From Haemaphysalis longicornis (Eukaryota; Arthropoda; Arachnida; Ixodida; Ixodidae), in the NCBI GenBank assembly GCA_013339765.2, contig CM023450.1, positions 42,810,245-42,874,244 on the forward strand: a stretch of 64,000 nucleotides of DNA, written 5' to 3'. Positions 24,738 to 35,460 of the stretch are shown one piece after another (the stretch's first letter is position 1; each line of letters opens with the position of its first letter). A program made the translations under genes and the position numbers. The notes below the pieces were generated by a model. The model searched no databases and was not told the origin of the DNA. It saw only the letters and a list, made by a program, of their open reading frames with translations.

Positions 24738-27700
24738 TGCGCTGCGCGTGTTGTGTGTGCAGGGCGCTTCAATTCGTGCCTAAACTGCAGGAGTTATTAG
24801 GAAAGAAAAAAAAAAACAAGCGTGCTGACAGGTTTATTCTGACTTAATACTGTCCAAACAACCCATTCGTATCTTTGCACCACAATAAAGGTAATAACTG
24901 AAGTTTGAAATCTCACATGCCACACGCTTACTCCTGACGCTTTGAACGCGGCGCCTACATAACTGAGAGAGCGACATGTTGGTCAGTGCATCTTGGGCAT
25001 AGCTTGAGAGCTGTTATGCAGCCAGATTGAGAACTCATGTTGGCAACTTTGTCGCAACCCTGTTCGCTGTAACACCATTAGGCTGCTTATCTCGTCACGG
25101 AGTAAACAGTTTTAATCATGTTTGCTTCTGGCTTCTCGCCACCCAAAAGGAGACGACTTTCGCAAGCAGGAAGCTTTCCAGTAACGCTACCACGACTCGT
25201 GCCGTCTTAGGAAGCTCAGTCGCAACACACTTTAAGCAAGAAAAGTGTGCAGTGATAAACAAGGGAAAGCTCCCGACACAGCCCATATGCTCGTGATGAA
25301 GGCGCTGTTTTCGCACATCAAGCTGTTGACTGTGCGTATACGTCTGCAGACGTCCAAGTCACCGCAAACAACAACAGCAAAAACAAAAACACGCAGTGCG
25401 TACGGCTCGGGAGGACAAAAGGAACTATTGTTGTGTATCCCCTACACTTCCCCCGCCCATTTTCAGTCGAGCCTGGTAAACAAACGTCGTCGCAGTTGTC
25501 ACACCGTCGACACTTATCCCGAAGACTAGTAGAACAAGAAGTAACGAGGACTTTCTGGTTCTGTGTTTGGTTTTTAAGCTGTACCAATGCACACGGCGTC
25601 CTTTGGGTTATTAGAAAAGAGAAGTTTTGATGCTGAAGACACGCCGGCACTCAGTTTCTGAATAGCAAGCTTGACAAAAGTCTGAGCCGACGCTGTGACA
25701 ACTCGAGAGTAGTAAGGACATTGTAGCGGCACCCCAGTACATAGAATCGTTTGCTGTCACACACGCACAATCCCCGAGAGCGGTAGTACTACAGCTGCGC
25801 CCCCACCGATGAGTGCTGGGACCCCAGTTTGAGTTCAGGGCACGGAAGCGTTCGGACGTGTACCGCCTTATCTTTAATTGGTACAGCAACAGTCGTAAAC
25901 ATGACAGCGTGTGTGCGCATGCGCGCACGCACAGTTTGTATATACATTGAATAGAATTTAATTTCTTCTAGTACAAAGTAAATACATCACACTAAAGAAA
26001 CCAGGAAAAAAAGCTGGGTAGGAGCTTGGCTGGTTTGGGTTCCCAAGGCGCTAAAAGGCACTGTACAAGACGAATAGCAACATTATCAAAACAACAAAAC
26101 AAAACAACACTGCATCTACGCACTATATACAATAAAACTGTGGGATCACTACAGAAAGAAACAATAAACAGAATTCTCGAAATAACGCTTAGGAGGTCGC
26201 CAACGCGAAAGAAATATAAAAACCTGAATATTTCAGTACGAATAATTCAGTAAATATTTGAAAGGAGCAGTAGTGATATAATGAAATTAATTTAATAAAG
26301 TCGGTTGTCAATATCGCAACACTTGTTCTCCAAAGCTTCTCCAGCATTTTTTTTTAATTCCAGCTTTCAGAATTACGGGTAGAGTACGTTGAAGAATTCT
26401 TTTAATCGGGATAATTTTGTTCGCAAACTGCTGTTTTTGATTACTGTTTGTTAAACGGCGAAAAGTTTATAACTGCAGGTGAGGTCTAGTCAAATTACGC
26501 GATGTTTTTTTCAAAGAGTATCGTGTACGAAAAAGATAAGCAATATTCTAAAGAGGCGGGCGATGCGTTTCGCGCAACCACCAGTTTTACTCTATTTTCC
26601 TCTATCCATCAGTTTGCAGATTATAGCTGTGGTAGCAGTAGTAACACTAGATGGGTCTACTAATGCGCTGTAATGCGTGCGTATAAAAAAAACGACAAAA
26701 GATACCGCCTTCCTGAACTATTTGGCGGTACGTCTTAAACAGAGGGATGTCGAATTCTCCCCCGTTCCGTCAACTCTAACATCACAGTAAGACACAGCTG
26801 CGTCAACCGTTCCGATGCATGTCTGTCGCCATTCATCCAATCTGCACAGATTCTCGTCTGCCACGACACAACCATCGGTTTGCTCTTGCTTGCAATATAA
26901 TCTCGTAGTTCACACTTGACGCACTTCTTAACTCCTATTTGAACTCTTGCGCATGCGTGAAAAGTTCATCACTGCACGCACACACCTCTCTAAATATTTT
27001 CAGTTTTTGGGCTCCGCTGCGAGGAAAGACGGAACACCATCTGTGATGATGGATGCCTGATCCGTTGAAGCAGGCTACGGGCCGTGCGCACTATGTGGGA
27101 AATCAATTTTCCGCCTTTTCTTTTGTCTTGATAAATTTATATAAAAGCGGCTAAAGCGAACGTTAGTATTGGGTGCTGCAGGGCGGTTACGGTCTGCGGA
27201 CAAAATCTGTGCTGCAGTTCGCCATCACAGGGTATGTTTAAAATAATTGGTGATAATGTGACCGGATGTGTTGCATTTTATTGTAAATAGTATTAAATCA
27301 CAATGTGGAGGCGGTTCTGTAAGCGATGGAAACTCAGGGTGGATGAGATTAACGCTTCTGCGGAAGTAAACATGGTGAATTCCTCTTTCTGAGACGGGAA
27401 GAAGAATCAATCAACTGCTGTCATGGTGGTTCATGGTCTAAGTGTTTGGTTTAAGCAAAAAATGTGTTACCTAATTAAACTCCCTAATATAACGAATCAA
27501 TTTCATTATCTATTAATGTTAATCTTAATATACATTACTAAATTATGAAATCAAAACGCTCACAACAGTAGCGAAATCTTGGGTGGGAAAGGGCTGTTGG
27601 TCACCCACGAAGCGCTCTTGGTATGGTTGCACCTATTTAGTTAAGCTCACGGCTATACGATGAAGTTTGTTTCTACCATACCAGGCAGCACTCGAGACCT

Positions 27701-28820
27701 GGGCGTAAACTACCGGATACGAATGTCTAAGAAAAGCATACAGCGCTAAAATATCCGAATGCCAATTACAACTGTAAAGAGGCCATATTTAGAGATAATC
27801 AATGTTATAAGTTGCGGCGTGAGTGCGCCTCCAGGGAAATGTTTTGTACAAATATCGAAAATATGATTATTTCATACAACTTTGGCACGAAATCAAACGC
27901 AACTATTCACAAAGCGGCAATTCCTCCACTTGCATCCGCAGTATACAAGTTTTTCACAAAGTATACACGCTTTATTGACTGGTGAATCGTGCGGAAGGCG
28001 GAATATGTCATCATGGTTTTCAGATGTTCCTTCTGCTCTAAACAGCATTTTCAATTTCAATGAGAGAACAATTCAAGCAAGCAACGGTAATTTTTAGATA
28101 GGTCATGATAGTTATTTGGTGTCTATAAAACTGCCGCAGGTTTGAATCCTAGGGCGGCAAATGCGGCAGCGCAGCGTCAAAGGAGCCTTTGCATCTCTCC
28201 GTTCGATTTAGGGAATAAAATTCCCATATCATGTGCTAGGAATGCCGGCCCAACACTTGTCTGCATTGTCGAGTACCAACGTTGCCCTATGAAGCACATT
28301 GGCCTCGGCTTTGTTATGTGTCTTCGATACCACGTGCTTACTGAGTACTGACATTCTGCAGACATACTGGCAACGCGGCGAAGTCGCAAAGGCGTGTTGA
28401 CGCTTATGCCGACACTAGATAGTGACTAACGTCAAAATAGCGGTCGCAGCGAAAGTGTGCTGGCACTCTGCCTATGGAATCACTAGTGTATATTTTAGGA
28501 AAAAGGTTGTGGCTGCATTCTTGTGCACGGCATTCTGGCGCCCAACGCCCACTTGTCCCTCCATATCTACAAACGTTAAATGACTTTCAATCCTCACAAA
28601 CACATTGGCTTCGGCGTCATGAAGCGCGTTTTTTGAGTAAACCTTCGCCAAATGTCCGGATTTGTAGCTGCTTGTTGGCTTTTTCCCTCTGCATCCAGGC
28701 AATCGCATACGCATCGTGAACCAGCCATTCGCTTGTGTTTTTTAACTGCCATGCTGTTCAGAAAATTGTAATTTTTCCTGTCCGCCGTTAAAAACACAAA
28801 GAAATTGCTGAGCGTGCGCG
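24738..28820. other. No gene recognised
   Basis: No frame here matches a known family. A plus frame at 26026-26253 and others are short, basic and AT-driven. Part of 27047-27105 shares a 21-base stretch with 10899, suggesting an old repeat. Confidence 0.5.
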
Positions 28821-29072
28821 CCTACGTACATGCCTCGCGACGACTGCCCTGAGTCCCCGACACAGAGTCCCCGGCGCAGGTGACGAGGGCATCCAAGGTT
28901 ATTCCGTCGTCCCCTGCAGCTCTTCCTCTTTTCATGTTCCCGAAAGCATTTCCTACTTTTTCTTTAGTAACTAGTGGGACATCGCAAGTTAAGGTTGTAC
29001 TCTCAGTAGTTTCCCCCAATCTAACGTCGCTGGCATATAGCCTGGTGTAGAATCATTCTGCTACCTTTATTA

Positions 29073-29220
29073 GAGAGTTTTAGCTGACCGTTTTTTGCGG
29101 TCTGCTCCGGTACCGGCGGCGCACTCAGCGAAACCGGGGCCAATGCCGTTCTCGGCCAGGTGCGCTTCCGCTTGCTATCGGAGCGGAGTGGACCGCGAAA
29201 AACGGTCAGCTAAAACTCGC
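29073..29220. mobile_element. 148-bp MITE, TA-flanked, inside the RTE element
   Basis: Left end GAGAGTTTTAGCTGACCG at 29073. The right end reads inward GCGAGTTTTAGCTGACCG, ending at 29220. TA dinucleotides sit at 29071-29072 and 29221-29222. It shares the subterminal cgcttgctatcggagcgg stretch with the longer neighbour at 29226-29932, so it looks like an internal-deletion derivative of the same family. Confidence 0.8.
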
Positions 29221-29225
29221 TATTA

Positions 29226-29932
29226 GAGAGTTTTAGCTGACCGTTTTTGACGCTCCGCTATGCTCCCGACGTCCCGCTCAGCACAACCGAAGCGTCAGTA
29301 GTCGAAAGGCTTTTAGCTAAGCAATAACCGTATCTCCCTCGACCGGGAATGATTCGCGTGACTGGTCGTTTCGCGTGCGCTTGTAAACCAAAACTTCATC
29401 CTAAAGGAAACATAAGAATTGGTATTTGGTCGCCCAAACAAAGCAAAATACCGTGTTTCTTGGCCTCATTTAACCTTTTTTTTTATAATGTAGTCGCTGA
29501 CATAGTATGATTTTTATTAAATTACAATAAAGAAGCCGATAAACCTTGGAATAGCCAAGCCAAGGCTGCATTTCTCGGCGCTGCATAGAAGAAGCTCCGC
29601 GCTTCGGTCGACGTTTTTCATTTCCGTTCTAAAGATCTTTGAGGTGTGTCGCACCATCGCCTATTCGGAAGCGCTTTCGCGGCTTCGTCGCTCGTGTTTC
29701 AAATGAAGAAACGAAGTTCGCTGTAGCGCGCTCGCATCGCGGGGGCAGCCATGTTAAAATTCCGCACGGTAGCGTAAGCTGCCGCGACGGTCCGCTAAGA
29801 GGCCCCGGTTAGCGGAGCGGGGCCACGCTCCGGTATCTCCGGTAGCGCGCTAGCGCGCCACGCATGCGCAATGGCGCTCCCGCTTGCTATCGGAGCGGAG
29901 CGGACAGTCAGAAACGGTCAGCTAAAACTCTC
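29226..29932. mobile_element. 707-bp MITE-family element, TA-flanked, in tandem with the 148-bp copy
   Basis: Ends GAGAGTTTTAGCTGACCG at 29226 and its inverse at 29932, with TA at 29224-29225 and 29933-29934. The body has no transposase-like frame. The right subterminal region repeats the cttgctatcggagcgg block of the shorter element. Only three bases (TTA, overlapping the TA) separate the two copies, so one inserted at or beside the end of the other. Superfamily uncertain; TA duplication suggests Tc1/mariner. Confidence 0.75.
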
Positions 29933-30374
29933 TATTATCTCGTCCATGTTGTGCGTAATGTTACCTCGTTCGTCTCTGAGTGCGTACACTGTCTGACGAT
30001 GGTGAGCTTCCGCTTCATTGCTTTCAAACTTCCTTTAATTTGCAGCGTTTCGTTGATTATTGCCATGTTTTATGCATGAATATCATTTGATTTACTTCTT
30101 TTTATCAATTTAGACAGCTCTGCTAACTCAGTTTGACCCACCGCACTTGAAAGCTTCATTTTCGTACGTCTCGCCATTAGTCCTTTCGTTTTCTTTACTC
30201 AGTTTTCCAGTTCAATTCCTACATGCTGGTTCTCCCACAGCTGCTGCAGATTCTGTAATTACCGTTGTTAGGTTGCCATTTTGCCTGTCTACACTATCCT
30301 CATTCTCCTAATGGAGAAGCGTAAATTTCTTTTGATGAGTTATTTTAAACTCCTCCGTCCTGACGGTGACTGAC

Positions 30375-31140
30375 TCTTCCGTCTCCAGCAGCTGTAGAGC
30401 GACCGACCATGGCCGCGGTGAGGCAAGCGCTACAGAAGAGGCAGCTGAAAATCTCTGGGTCCGTACAGGCCGCCTTTGGAACTCCATTCTTGCAACGATG
30501 AACGCAGGAACCCTGTCTAGTGAAGGAAGTTTAGGTGTACTACTAGAGGAACTCTCGTGCATTAGATCCGAGGTCACACGGTTAAGCAAAGTTAGAAGAA
30601 AAGTCGAGGGCTTCATGGAGCTGAATAACTGGCATATTTCGTGCTACAGAGGACTCCATGAGAAGAAAAAACACGGAGTTGGATTCCTAATCTATTAAGA
30701 ATTAGCAGGCAACGTGGAAGAATTCTTCAGTCTTTACGAAAGGGTCGCAGCCATTGTGGTCAATCTAAACAAGCGTTACAGGTTAATGATAATAAAGGCC
30801 TATTCACCATCAACTGGCTATGATGATGAAGCCGTATCCATTGTCTACGAGGACGTGGAATCATCAATGAAGAAGGGAACAAAACAGTTCACGATTGTGA
30901 TGGGTGACTTTAACGCAAAAGTCGGCTACAAAGCAAAAGGAAGAAAAGTCACTGGGAAACTTTAGAATAGACTATCGCAACAGTAGAGGAGATACACTGG
31001 TGGTGTTTCCGGAGAAAAAAAAAAGCTGCGGTTGCCGAACACATTCTTCTACAAACGAAAGAATAAGAAATAGACATGAAAAGTCCTGATGGTGCAACAC
31101 AAAAGGAAATTGTCTTCATTTCTATAGTTGATGACAGGGT
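30375..31140 (+). mobile_element. RTE-type LINE: apurinic-like endonuclease part, inverted relative to 28840-30310
   Basis: Plus-strand frames encode an exonuclease-endonuclease-phosphatase domain of the RTE kind: NAGTLSSEGSLGVLLEELSC, then EEFFSLYERVAAIVV, then QFTIVMGDFNAKVG (the conserved GDFN core), then SPDGATQKEIVFI. An in-frame TAA near 30697 and a shift near 30960 break it. The later conserved Asp of the family's EIDFI-like motif reads Val, and the final SDH motif is absent because similarity stops near 31140. Its 5' end faces the 5' end of the minus-strand LINE part. That head-to-head arrangement is what twin priming produces. Inactive remnant. Confidence 0.8.
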
Positions 31141-32600
31141 AAGAATGCAGCTCCGCCCACAAGCGTTGTTTGGCCGCTAGCTGACTCTCCGCGGTTAGAA
31201 AAAATAGTTCGTTATATTGCAGCTGTTTATACCCATGATTACTAATATGAGCGGCTGACAGTATAACCATCTGATTATGATGTCGTTTATATATGTTTCA
31301 TTCCGAAGAATGAATGATTTTCACAGGAAAAAGAAAAAGTCGTCCTCATTGAAAACTGGCTCAGGAGAAAAAAAAAATTACTCACTAAAACAAAGGTTAT
31401 TCTTGATAGAAACTATTCCCGGTGTATTTTATACTTAAACCAAAGCTTTCTGTGATTGTTTTACTGTTAGACATCAGAAATAAACATATAAACAACGCGC
31501 ACACGATTTTTTGGGTCTGAATAGTTCAAATTTTGACCGCTGCACGTCGCTTAGCCGTCGTCTGCTTGGAGAAACATAACATAATGGTCGTCGTTATATT
31601 TTGTCGGGCTCGTCGCAGTTCGACTATTTCTTCACTTCGCGTGTGCAATCATTGTCAAGAAATGTAGTCGGTACAATATCTTCCACAGCCATCATCACCG
31701 CTAAATCAAGCGTCGTAAACGCAGGGTGGAAGAAAGGGGCGGTTCGTCGCCGCAATGGCTGGATGCAGTGCACGGACTGTGTAAGCCCAGGGTGAAAAGG
31801 AAACCAGCGGCAAAAATTCATCGGTGTCTTTCAGAAATCGGCCGCGATATCAACGGGCCACGCATTGTTCTATGCGACTGTTTCGAACGTAGTGACGCAC
31901 TGCAAACACCTATCGCGGCGACGCACGCAACCATGGAGGTCGCGATGCCGCATAAGGTGTCCTGCCTTGCGAAATCAGCTGTAGGTGCGAAGAAACAAGC
32001 GTTATTTTATTCCGCTTAAACGAGACAACAACACCGTATGGCGCGAGCAAAGAACTGCGGGATGTGAAACGTTACAAGACTAATCATTTTTACTTCACGA
32101 GACACGCGAGTGGCAAGACGCTCTACGTCAGTTGGTTAGATTGACCGTGAATATTTTTTTGAAATCTTGCGTAGTTTCTGCCCATATCCGCAGTAATACG
32201 ATTGAAAACGCATCCAATAATTCCCCAGTTCCTGCCAGGCACCTCTAACTCTGCAATAATAATTATAAAACGCAAACATTATGAAAGAATGAAATACTTA
32301 TAAAGCGGGTAAGGAGTGGTGGGAAAGGGTATATACTCTTAAATGATATGCTTGTTCCCGCCCGGGTTGAAAAGATCTTTCAATTCTTGCTTCACACCAG
32401 TAGAAACCAATATTCCACCGCTCGCTAGAAAGCAATCGAAGCGAAGAAAGCAATCAGCCTTCACTGATAAATGCCCTTATCGTATATAAAGGCGTTTCTG
32501 AAGGAAACTTGGGAAACGTATAACGCAAGAAATATTGATTCACTGTCTGTGTTATGTATCTAAATCGAAAAAAAATTCACCCCACCCCCCCGAAGGGAAT
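31141..32600. other. No gene recognised
   Basis: No coding signal recognised. The plus frame at 31726-32019 has no family resemblance. AT-rich tracts near 32230-32290. Confidence 0.5.
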
Positions 32601-32604
32601 CGTG

Positions 32605-33114
32605 AGGAAATGCGAATGCATTTCTTTTGCGCGAGAGTGCGCGGAATTTATAATTAATGAGGAGGCGGTGATTTGTAGCGTAACCATTTATTTAACACCT
32701 GTTTGTGTTGTCGTTGTACTTGATGGCCACGATCACTGCCTTGTGGTCGGTAAAGTGCACAGTCAAAGGGTCTTTGAGAAGCATGCGGGCGTGGGAGAGT
32801 GGGGCGAGCGTCGAGAGGAGAAGCACCGAAGCACCGCGCCTACCCTCGCCTACACTCTCCCACACACGCGGGAGCTCCGGCGAGCTCCCGCGATGCGAGC
32901 GCCCTCACACGCCCGAGCGCGCTCCTCCTCTCCACTCACTCACCGCTGATCCGCCCGCACCACCTGCTCCGGTTGCTAGGGGAGAGGAGGAGCGCGCGCT
33001 CTCGCAGCTGTTGCTATGGGAGAGGGGGTGAGAGCGGAGAGATAACACCTGCGGGCGCGTGGACGCCGCACGGCGCCTGACATGGCTCGACTAAGAAATG
33101 CATTAGCATTTAAA
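32605..33114. repeat. Probable MITE-like repeat with GC-rich core
   Basis: The ends share aaatgcNaatgcatttctt in inverted orientation (32608-32627 and about 33092-33111). The core (32780-33060) is very GC-rich. It contains an 11-bp perfect hairpin at 32867-32877/32882-32892 (cgcgggagctc, 4-nt loop) and repeated ggagaggagg and ctccctctc-like segments. Overlapping frames in several phases here reflect composition, not genes. No target duplication could be fixed. Confidence 0.45.
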
Positions 33115-33386
33115 AAAAATGACGCAGCTTGCCCTACTCGTGCAAGGCTGGAGAAACAGCAAATCTGGCGGCCCCTCTTCCTTCGGCGGAGAGACGGCTG
33201 TTGCACCTGACATATTTGTCTGAACTTGCTGCTGAAAGTTCTCTATGACTGGCAGGCCCGCATCGTTTCGTCTGCCGGGTTTCACATCTTTCCCAAAGTG
33301 GACCGCGTTAGCAGGCTCTAGAACCCGCGGCCAAGTTCAAAGACAATGTCCGCGCTACGAAACCAAAAGAAATGCTCTATGCCCGC

Positions 33387-33475
33387 GATGCAGTGATAGC
33401 TCAATCGGATAGACGCTGGTTTCATAAATGAAGGACCCAGGTTCATTTCCGACCAGGGGAAGAGCTTTTTTTTGT
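33387..33475 (+). mobile_element. tRNA-Met-like SINE head, copy 3
   Basis: The best-preserved copy: A-box-like TAGCTCAATCGGATAGA, anticodon-loop-like TTTCATAAA, B-box-like GGTTCATTTCC, and then a T8 run at 33466-33473 that could end Pol III transcription. Its B box carries a change (GGTTCAT where GGTTCGA is usual). Confidence 0.65.
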
Positions 33476-33498
33476 GGCTGCATATGTTATTGTACCCA

Positions 33499-33550
33499 GC
33501 CGCTGCTAAAACTGGCCGCTGCTAGCCGCTGCTTAGTTTAGCCGCTGCTA
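33499..33550. repeat. Four copies of GCCGCTGCT
   Basis: GCCGCTGCT occurs near 33499, 33515, 33524 and 33541 with variable short spacers, directly beside the inverted repeat that follows. Confidence 0.7.
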
Positions 33551-33551
33551 T

Positions 33552-33769
33552 AACTGGCGAATCTTGCACTGCGTCGCGCAAGGCTTAAACCACAGCGAAG
33601 CAGCAGGATTCCTTTTTAGTGAGCACTGAAAGATACATCACAACGCATTTGTACAAGTTTGAAATTGTTTGTTAACATGTTCCGTCACCACTTCACACTG
33701 TGCTAGTGGTAGTCCTGCTGCTTCCCTGTGGTTTAAGCCTTGCGCGACGTAGTGCAAGCTTCACCAGTT
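33552..33769. repeat. 59-bp inverted repeat with 100-bp spacer
   Basis: Arms 33552-33610 and 33711-33769 are inverted copies with five mismatches (about 92% identity). A 36-bp block (gttccgtcaccacttcac onward, 33680-33715) recurs directly at 33890-33925 with two changes. Noncoding foldback structure of unknown family. Confidence 0.75.
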
Positions 33770-34101
33770 TTTTTAGCGCTCCAGATAAGAGCAATGACTG
33801 CGATTCCCTTGCAGCCACCTCACAGGTGCCACGCTGGATTGTGATGTCAATGGATAACGTCGAGGTTATCAATTCTGGTGCTAATTAAGATGTTCCGTCA
33901 GCACTTCACACTGGGCTAGTGGTAGTCATTGCCATATGAATCGACAATGTCGCGTTCTTCATGCCAAGCATTACATGCGGGGTAGCGCTTGACGACAGCA
34001 AAGTCGCAGCGGTGGCGCGTACGTGCAGGACGCATGCGCGGCGTTTCTTGAATCGCGCCAAGGTTCCGTGGAGCAGGTCTTACGTCAGCTGTGGCGGTGT
34101 T

Positions 34102-34330
34102 GGTTGCTAGGCAACGCGAGGCGCTCCTTGGGGTTTTTTGCCAGTTTTTTTTACTAAACCCGCGGCACGAGCTGCACACGCTCGGCGGTAGCTAGGCAAT
34201 TTCTCGTTCCTCAGGGTTTTTGCCGGTTCTTTTTTTGCTAAAGCCACTGCGCGTGCCGGGAACGCTCAGCGGTTGCTGCGAGGCATGCGCGCACGAGCGC
34301 TGGGCATTTTCTTGGTATTTTTAACCATTT
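34102..34330. repeat. Tandem repeat, unit about 85 bp, about 2.7 copies
   Basis: Units start at 34102, 34187 and 34271 (ggttgctagg, ggtagctagg, ggttgctgcg). Each runs through a gggttttttgcc/ggtttttgcc block, a T-rich patch and a cgctcggc-like end. The first unit holds GTTGCTAGGCAAC (34103-34115), which matches the palindromic X-box recognised by RFX factors. The later units have lost it. Confidence 0.75.
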
Positions 34331-34567
34331 ACATATTACGGCGAGCTACAACATTTCCGCTGATAAAACAAACCTTTGATATTTCCTGAAAATGCGATAA
34401 TGAAAGATCACGTGAGCTGAACTGCCCAACGCGCTAACAACAGTTAGGCGGATTCACTCTAGCTTACGTTTAACACCCTGGGAAAGGAATCGAAGTTGCC
34501 AAGATGGACGCCGAAACTTTCCTGTGGCGCAGCATACCAGAGTGAGACGACGTGTCGGCGTACTCAC

Positions 34568-34745
34568 GGTGGTGAAACTTCTGCCTCGATATGCGCTTCT
34601 CGAGGCGCTTGCGGTGGCCGATCTCGGCGCCGCCAGTCCCCGTGGTGCCGTTGTCGACCAGCACGAAGTATGACTGGCGCTGGTTCAGCACAGCGAAGCC
34701 ACTCTAGGGCGAGAATATGCTGTAGTACTGCACCACCCGCCGTCG
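34568..34745 (-). CDS. TRPM channel, downstream exon in this window (N-terminal homology region), with in-frame stop
   Basis: TRPM proteins are cation channels with a long cytosolic N-terminal homology region. The minus strand reads VVQYYSIFSP, TAG, SGFAVLN, then QSYFVLVDNGTTGTGGAEI and RLEKRISRQKFHH, followed by a consensus donor (cgtgagt; intron begins at 34567). This lines up with the TRPM segment around SNPxSKLxVLN and DNGT, and the exon end falls where the family motif ends. The TAG at 34704-34706 replaces a residue that is Met, Leu or Arg in relatives I recall. A pyrimidine-rich tract lies just upstream (about 34750-34775), but no AG is found at the expected boundary. The only near acceptor (ccctag) is the TAG itself. 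The exact exon start is therefore uncertain. Either a pseudogene, an unusual splice form or a sequence error. Confidence 0.8.
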
Positions 34746-35343
34746 CACAAGCGGACAAGCAAGGAACGAACGGCATTCAGAATGTAAAAAGAAAGGTTTG
34801 GGTGGCGGAAATTCAAAAAATAAAAAAAAACGAATTAAAAAAACACGGTAAATAAAAAATATTTACCACGCCCCCCCCCCTCCCCCCCTAAAAAAAAGGA
34901 AGGAAACCGCGGGAAGCTTGAAAGGAAAAAGTTTCCAAGGAAAATATTATGAGGTGAAATACTTTTACAAAGACAACAAGAAGGCTTGAGCGGGTTTCAA
35001 GGGGAAGCTCACAAATATGCCACGGTGAATGTCGAGTCTAGCAGCTATTTTTAAAAGGCCAATTTTCTTTCTTTAAAAAAAATTGGCTCCAATCCACGCT
35101 GTGAAGGCGATTGGACTGCGAAGGTGCAAATGACACCCACAACGATTACCCATGCGGCGTCACTTTAATTCACACATGGCATCCGCGCACTGATATTACC
35201 CATCACGCTCTTCGCCTCCCTGTCTCACTCCTCCCTTGATGAATGAAACGGAGGTTTATATATAAATTTCCCGCCTTCGCAGTGCCCGCGCTTCCCCGGT
35301 CTGAGCCACACGAGCGGGAGTTCTGTTGTTTTTAAAGACGATA

Positions 35344-35460
35344 GTCTTTCTTGGGCTACTTAAATCCAGAAATTTTGGTCTGTCTGTATGTCTGTCTGTC
35401 TGACTGTCTGTCCGTCTGTCTGTCTGTAACTTGATTCAGCCACCCAGACAAAGTAAAATT
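35344..35460. repeat. TCTG microsatellite within a probable dispersed repeat
   Basis: An imperfect (TCTG)n array at 35378-35428 lies between atagtctttcttgggctac and gattcagccaccca. The flanks look like a dispersed element carrying the microsatellite, but this window holds no second copy to prove it. Confidence 0.7.

Larger units (their letters stand above)
28840..30310 (-). mobile_element. RTE-type LINE: linker and N-terminal reverse transcriptase part, interrupted by two MITEs
   Basis: Minus-strand translation gives an RTE-like series. From about 30240 down to 29935 there is a linker with MARRTKMKLSS, then GSLKAMKRKL, then YALRDERGNITHNMDEI. Below the MITE pair (29064 down to 28840) it resumes with KVAE, stop, FYTRLYASD, then PLVTKEKVGNAFGNMKRGRA and AGDDGITLDAL. 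The last motif is the start of the RTE reverse transcriptase domain. Removing 29073-29932 plus one TA rejoins the frame at this point. Stops and at least one frameshift show the element is dead. The palm (YADD), thumb and 3' end are missing: similarity ends near 28850. Its own 5' endonuclease lies inverted at 30375-31140. Confidence 0.8.

Noticed and set aside
24590..24847. Thr-His and Cys-Val repeat frames
   Set aside because: Translation of the TG microsatellite.
29320..29345. VEGD-like peptide on the minus strand that might continue TRPM
   Set aside because: Inside the 707-bp MITE, followed at once by a stop, and no further TRPM similarity.
32799..33080. Overlapping Arg/Ser/Pro-rich frames in three phases
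   Set aside because: GC-rich repeat core with hairpins; all three phases being open indicates composition, not coding.
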